10,414 nucleotides of DNA from Synergistales bacterium (GTDB taxonomy: Bacteria > Synergistota > Synergistia > Synergistales > Aminobacteriaceae): contig BNVG01000071.1 of assembly GCA_025997935.1 (NCBI GenBank), positions 1 through 10,414 of the forward strand, written 5' to 3'. The notes under the pieces were generated by a model. That model searched no databases and was not told the origin of the DNA. It was given only the letters and a program-made list of their open reading frames with translations. A program made the translations under genes and the position numbers. The number at the start of each line of letters is the position of its first letter. The stretch's first letter is position 1. Shown here one piece after another: positions 6,689 through 10,414 of the stretch.

Positions 6689-7311
6689 GCTGTTTGCGCG
6701 TGGCGTCTCAAGGGAGAGATATTCTCCCTTTTTTTTATGAGCCGGCGACGCCCGCCGACATTGCGTCGGCGGCTCGACAGCTGTCGAAGCGCAAGTTTGA
6801 CGCTGCGCTTATTTTGGGTGTGGCGAGGCGCTGTTCTTTCGGACGGCCTGTCGTCATTGTATGTTCTCCCGTTCAGATTGGCAGACTCGAACCCTTCCCG
6901 TTTCCCACTTCATTTTGGCTTACATGTCCCTGGCTCGTCCTTTCAGCCGCTCAGGCGGAATCAAAAGGGGGCGTCGACGAGCTTGAGCATTGGATAGAGC
7001 GCAACGCGCCCAAGCGATGGATCCCATATAATATACTTCACCAAAGGCTCCGCCTGTCGCTCTTGCCAGAGCCGCAGTTAGAATTTTTGCGGCGCTTTCA
7101 TCCCAAACTTTTCAGGCGCGTCCGCGAGACGGGCGTCGGGGGGTTGAAGTTTGGCGCGGAAGACGGGCGGGAGGGCGTCGTTCGTGTTAAGTGCCTGCAT
7201 TTGCAGACCGCCTCATGGCTGGCGCTTCGCAAGCATCCGGGGGGAGCGTGGCTAAAGGCGCGCGCTTTGGGCGCGGAGTGCGGGGGAGAGATGGCGGCGC
7301 GATGCGTGTAG
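6685..7311 (+). CDS. DUF501 family protein
   Basis: The protein matches the DUF501 pattern: an N-terminal segment ATPADIASAARQL, then GVARRCSFGRPVVIV (45-59), FPFPTSFWLTCPWL (71-84), a helical middle, and the diagnostic VKCLH (168-172) followed by a Pro-Gly-Gly segment. The family function is unknown. In Actinobacteria (for example Mycobacterium Rv1024-Rv1026) DUF501 sits with a DivIC/FtsB-like gene and a Ppx/GppA phosphatase. In Firmicutes an S1 gene like the one upstream here sits beside divIC, so the S1-DUF501 pairing fits an old shared neighbourhood. The start is uncertain. Within this frame only TTG 6685, TTG 6694 and GTG 6700 precede the domain, none with a ribosome site; TTG 6685 overlaps the S1 stop and suggests coupling. 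ATG 6737 is out of frame. All these starts place a terminator hairpin within the gene. The 208-residue length includes about 18 residues before the conserved part. Confidence 0.8.
   Translation: MSCLRVASQGRDILPFFYEPATPADIASAARQLSKRKFDAALILGVARRCSFGRPVVIVCSPVQIGRLEPFPFPTSFWLTCPWLVLSAAQAESKGGVDELEHWIERNAPKRWIPYNILHQRLRLSLLPEPQLEFLRRFHPKLFRRVRETGVGGLKFGAEDGREGVVRVKCLHLQTASWLALRKHPGGAWLKARALGAECGGEMAARCV
6710..6736 (+). terminator. Intrinsic terminator after the S1 gene, inside the next reading frame
   Basis: AAGGGAGA (6710-6717) pairs perfectly with TCTCCCTT (6723-6730) around the 5-base loop GATAT, and eight Ts in a row occupy 6729-6736. This is a clear rho-independent terminator shape, 21 bases after the S1 stop. 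It also lies inside codons 9-18 of the DUF501 frame if that begins at TTG 6685, so it may attenuate rather than fully end the transcript. Confidence 0.82.
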
Positions 7312-7353
7312 AGACGCAACATATGAAAAATAATTCGAAGGGATTGAATAAAT

Positions 7354-8763
7354 ATGTGGAAGGGACGTTTTGAGGAGGATACGGCGCAGGTTGTGCAGAA
7401 GTTCACGCAGTCTCTCGACCTCGACTGGAGGCTGTATAAACACGACATTCAAGGGAGCGTGGCCCACGCCCGCATGTTGGAGAAAGTCGGTTTGCTTACC
7501 GACGCGGAGGCCGTTCAAATTATCGACGGCCTAAAGACCGTCTTAGCTGAAATAGAGAGCGGGGAGTTCAAACCGTCCGAAAAACTCGAGGACGTGCACA
7601 TGAACATCGAAAGCCGACTGACGGAGCTGACGGGGAACGCGGGGGCAAAGCTCCACACCGGCAGAAGCCGCAACGATCAAGTGGCCACGACTGTGCGTCT
7701 TTACCTCCGCGAGCGGTTGTCGAATTTGCGCTCGTCGCTGTTGTCTCTTCTCGGCGCGTTTTTGGACAGGGCCAAAAAACACCGGCTTGTCATAATATCG
7801 GGTTATACACATCTTCAGCAGGCGCAGCCCATATCTTTGGGACACTACTGGATGGCGTGGTTTGAGGCTTTCCTGCGCGACTATGAGCGGTTAGAGTTTG
7901 CGAGTCGCTCGCTTGACGAGTGTCCGCTGGGGAGCGGCGCTTTGGCCGGCTCCACGCTACCGCTCGACCGCGATATGACCTGTTGGCTTTTAGGTTTTGA
8001 CCACCCCACGCGCAACAGCTTAGACACCGTAGCTCAGCGCGACTATATGTCCGATTATCACCATTTCGCGTCGCTTTTTGCCGTACATGCCTCTCGTATG
8101 GCGGAGGATTTGATAATTTACGCCACGCAGGAGTTTGGCTGGCTGAAGCTACCCGATTCTTTCTGCACGGGATCGAGCATTATGCCTCAGAAAAAAAATC
8201 CGGACGTACTCGAGCTGATTCGCGGCAAAACCGGGCAGGTTATCGGACATACGGTGGATTTGCTGATTATGACCAAGGGGCTCCCCATGACTTATGACCG
8301 CGATCTTCAGGAGGATAAGCGCGGGCTTTTCGCGTCGCTCGATACCTTAGACGGCATACTTGAGGTGCTACCGCCGCTCATATCAAAGACAGAGGTTGAC
8401 GCACAGGCCGCGCGCTCCGCGCTTGAAAAAGGATTAGGCTTGGCTTTGGCCACGGACGTCGCAGAGTATCTTGTGTTGAAGGGCGTTCCCTTCCGCGACG
8501 CGCACTGGAAGGTTGGAAGGGTCGTTCACTACTGCATAGAGAACGCGAAGCCCTTGACGGGTCTGAGCCTTGATGAATGGAAAGAGCATATCCCCGAGGT
8601 TGAGGCTGATGTTACTGATATACTTTCTCTCGAGAAGAGCGTGGCGAGACGGGGTACTTTCGGCGGCACGGGCTTTGAGCAGGTGGCACTACAAATAGAG
8701 CGGGGCGAAAATCTCCTAAAAGTCAAAGAAGCGGAGTCGGAGGCCGCGGCGGCACGGATATAG
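7354..8763 (+). CDS. argH: Argininosuccinate lyase
   Basis: ArgH splits argininosuccinate into arginine and fumarate, the last step of arginine synthesis, in the cytoplasm as a homotetramer. The 469-residue protein is full length. It begins MWKGRF, typical of the family, and carries the conserved HTGRSRNDQV (101-110), the THLQQAQP segment with the catalytic His (H153), and the superfamily signature GSSIMPQKKNPDVLE (273-287), which contains the mobile-loop catalytic serine. YDRDLQEDK (314-322) is also typical. ATG 7354 has AAGGGA 10 bases upstream. The gene follows DUF501 by 42 bases with no visible promoter, so it may share its transcript. No other arginine gene is present, so argG must be elsewhere. 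Confidence 0.97.
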   Translation: MWKGRFEEDTAQVVQKFTQSLDLDWRLYKHDIQGSVAHARMLEKVGLLTDAEAVQIIDGLKTVLAEIESGEFKPSEKLEDVHMNIESRLTELTGNAGAKLHTGRSRNDQVATTVRLYLRERLSNLRSSLLSLLGAFLDRAKKHRLVIISGYTHLQQAQPISLGHYWMAWFEAFLRDYERLEFASRSLDECPLGSGALAGSTLPLDRDMTCWLLGFDHPTRNSLDTVAQRDYMSDYHHFASLFAVHASRMAEDLIIYATQEFGWLKLPDSFCTGSSIMPQKKNPDVLELIRGKTGQVIGHTVDLLIMTKGLPMTYDRDLQEDKRGLFASLDTLDGILEVLPPLISKTEVDAQAARSALEKGLGLALATDVAEYLVLKGVPFRDAHWKVGRVVHYCIENAKPLTGLSLDEWKEHIPEVEADVTDILSLEKSVARRGTFGGTGFEQVALQIERGENLLKVKEAESEAAAARI

Positions 8764-8851
8764 AGTTATGGCACAGCCGGTTTTTTGATGGTTGCTTTAT
8801 TCAAAATATTCGGATATTCTATACAGAAATAGCGAGGAAGGATGACGCGCC

Positions 8852-10414
8852 ATGCCGAAAACGACTCCCCGAACCAGTAAAATCAGCTTCAAACTATTGT
8901 CGTTCGTTTTCGCGAGCGTCGTGATTATTTTATCCGCCCTCTCTTACTCGGATTATATTTTCATAATGTCCATGCAGACTTCCGCCATGGAGGAAAAGAC
9001 CATTCTGGTCAATAAACTCATTTCATCACAAATCGACGCCAAGGGTTTGTTGTCCTATATCGACGCCCTCAAAAGTGATGAAGAATTCAAAAAACGCCAA
9101 GTAGAGTTCAATGAGGCGAAGCGTAGGCTGTTTGAAATTCAAAATGAAAAAGGCTACAACAAAAAAGACCCGGAAACCGTACACCTTCAGAGGGTCTTGC
9201 AGGAGGTTATCGACCGGTTCCGCGCGAGGGTTGCGGGATTCAAAGACGATAACTACCGGCGCATTCAAGAGTGGGTCAACGAACTGCGCCTGATGAGCGG
9301 CGCCAAGTATCTCTACGTCGTCGCGGATACGGGTGTCGACGGGTTTTTCTCGTACCTTTTCGACGCTCATACGGCGGATGAGGCTCTGGATTTAGACAGG
9401 GACGACATAGGTTCCATAGCGCCGGACGAGGATTTTCCCTATTCGGAAATCGTGTACGCCACAGGGCAACAGGTCGCATACGCCGAGTATTACGAACACG
9501 ATATTTATGGTACGCTCTATTCCTCCTACTCTCCGCTGCTAAATGACGAGGGGGAGATCGTCGCCTTCACAGGGACGGACTTCGATATAAACGAACTGAG
9601 GGAGAACGTTTCCAAACTTAGGTGGCGAACCATCGAATCGCTACTGGTCGTCGTCGGGCTTTTTATGGCGATACTTCTCCTGATTATGCGGCGTCTCGTC
9701 ATTCGGCCTATCGGCGCTCTAACGGAGACGGCTAATAGCATCTTCCGCGGCGAGGTGTCCACCGGGATCCCGGCGTGGCTCTTGCAAAAATCCGACGAGA
9801 TGGGCGCTTTGTCGCGCGCTTTAGACGCCGTGACGAGCACTTTCCGCGATATGCTCTCGAGCACAAAACAAACCCTTGAGGCCGTAATCTCAGGCCATCT
9901 CGACGCCCGCAACGACCCAGACGCCTTTAAGGGAGATATAGCGACGGTTGTCCGACAGATAAACGAGACGTTCGACATCATGGCGACATATTCTGAAAAG
10001 GCGCAGAGCGCGAGCAAGGCGAAAGGGGAGTTCCTGTCCCGCGTGAGCCATGAACTCAGGAGCCCAATGAACGTCATCGTCGGCATGGCCCGTTTGGGGC
10101 TGAAGAAAGAAAGCGCGGCCGTGAACAGCGACGCCGCCGCGCGGTTCGAGAATATTTTAGCCGCGTCAACGCATCTTTTGGGCATCATCAACGACGTATT
10201 AGACATGTCCCGCATCGAGTCGGGCAAGATTGAGATTCGCCGCGCTCAGTTCAATATCCGTGATGTAATTCTCGACTGTTACAATCTTTTAGCGCCCCAG
10301 ACGGAGGAGCGGGGGCTTCTGTTTGAATATTCCGTAGCGCCCGACGTCGCCCTCGACGTCATTGGCGACGCAGACCGCATTCGTCAGGTTATCATCAATC
10401 TTCTCACGAACTCG
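8852..10414 (+). CDS. Membrane sensor histidine kinase, 3' end beyond window
   Basis: From ATG 8852 the frame is open for 521 codons to the window edge. Residues 1-14 are basic, and a membrane helix spans about 15-38. A large extracytoplasmic domain runs about 39-262, with a helical first part and an alpha/beta part (KYLYVVADT, YSSYSPLLNDEGEIVAFTGT) that looks like a Cache/PAS-like sensor. A second helix (about 263-279) leads into HAMP (RRLVIRPIGALTETA, about 280-335) and a linker. HisKA follows with the phospho-acceptor H400 in FLSRVSHELRSPMNVIVGM. The sequence ends inside the ATPase N box (DADRIRQVIINLLTNS, about 507-521). The H box has Ser where Thr is most common. GAGGAAGG (8834-8841) lies 10 bases before ATG 8852. 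The ATG at 8842 is in another frame and stops after 12 codons. The HisKA subtype often belongs to hybrid kinases with receiver domains, which would lie past the edge. The ligand is unknown. Confidence 0.92.
   Translation, partial: MPKTTPRTSKISFKLLSFVFASVVIILSALSYSDYIFIMSMQTSAMEEKTILVNKLISSQIDAKGLLSYIDALKSDEEFKKRQVEFNEAKRRLFEIQNEKGYNKKDPETVHLQRVLQEVIDRFRARVAGFKDDNYRRIQEWVNELRLMSGAKYLYVVADTGVDGFFSYLFDAHTADEALDLDRDDIGSIAPDEDFPYSEIVYATGQQVAYAEYYEHDIYGTLYSSYSPLLNDEGEIVAFTGTDFDINELRENVSKLRWRTIESLLVVVGLFMAILLLIMRRLVIRPIGALTETANSIFRGEVSTGIPAWLLQKSDEMGALSRALDAVTSTFRDMLSSTKQTLEAVISGHLDARNDPDAFKGDIATVVRQINETFDIMATYSEKAQSASKAKGEFLSRVSHELRSPMNVIVGMARLGLKKESAAVNSDAAARFENILAASTHLLGIINDVLDMSRIESGKIEIRRAQFNIRDVILDCYNLLAPQTEERGLLFEYSVAPDVALDVIGDADRIRQVIINLLTNS

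Noticed and set aside
7323..7373. 16-codon leader peptide overlapping the argH start
   Set aside because: It has no ribosome site, no run of arginine codons and no attenuator hairpin, so it is probably chance.
8768..8786. Terminator after argH
   Set aside because: There is a run of six Ts, but the hairpin before it is only 3-4 base pairs, too weak to call.
8792..8820. Promoter TTGCTT-17-TATTCT before the sensor kinase
   Set aside because: The match is poor in both boxes and the region is AT-rich, so chance matches are expected.
8842..8880. 12-codon upstream frame overlapping the start of the sensor kinase
   Set aside because: Its ATG directly abuts the ribosome site, too close for initiation; the same site is correctly spaced for the kinase ATG at 8852.

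Overview
The window looks like a piece of a motile, probably anaerobic bacterial chromosome with roughly balanced base composition. All complete protein genes with clear homology lie on the + strand. The order cheA-cheC-cheD-sigma28-fapA resembles the end of the fla/che operon of Bacillus, Clostridia, Thermotogae and Synergistetes. I lean towards a Synergistetes- or Clostridia-like organism. This rests on gene order and protein flavour only, so the placement is tentative. Both ends of the window cut through genes.

Region 1 (1-5609) is the motility block. It holds the C-terminal part of the chemotaxis kinase CheA, then the CheY-P phosphatase CheC, the receptor deamidase CheD, a FliA/WhiG-type sigma-28 factor, a FapA (DUF342) protein, and two unrecognised proteins. 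Spacing is tight and ribosome sites are good, so this is probably one operon. CheC and CheD normally work as a pair to adapt receptors and drain CheY-P from CheA, and the sigma factor would turn on late flagellar and chemotaxis genes. The left edge is abnormal. Bases 1-240 encode the CheA P2-P3 linker and the start of the P3 dimerisation domain, but on the minus strand, while the rest of cheA (P4-P5) starts at once on the plus strand. The cheA gene is therefore broken by an inversion, either real or an assembly/amplification chimera.

Region 2 (5610-6262) has no convincing plus-strand gene. Its minus strand reads as a small multi-pass membrane protein interrupted by one in-frame TGA (about 6067-5660), probably a decayed gene. 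A candidate terminator overlaps the end of the motility block, and a good sigma-70-type promoter lies before the next gene.

Region 3 (6263-8763) holds a single-S1-domain RNA-binding protein, a DUF501 protein and argininosuccinate lyase (argH). The S1 stop codon overlaps a TTG start for the DUF501 frame. A textbook intrinsic terminator then falls inside the first 18 codons of that frame.

Region 4 (8852 to the end) is a membrane sensor histidine kinase with two membrane helices, a large extracytoplasmic domain, HAMP and HisKA, cut off inside the ATPase N box. I found no CRISPR array, transposon, rRNA or tRNA. The genes themselves belong to known types; the items that deserve attention are the cheA inversion, the interrupted antisense membrane gene and the terminator embedded in the DUF501 frame.
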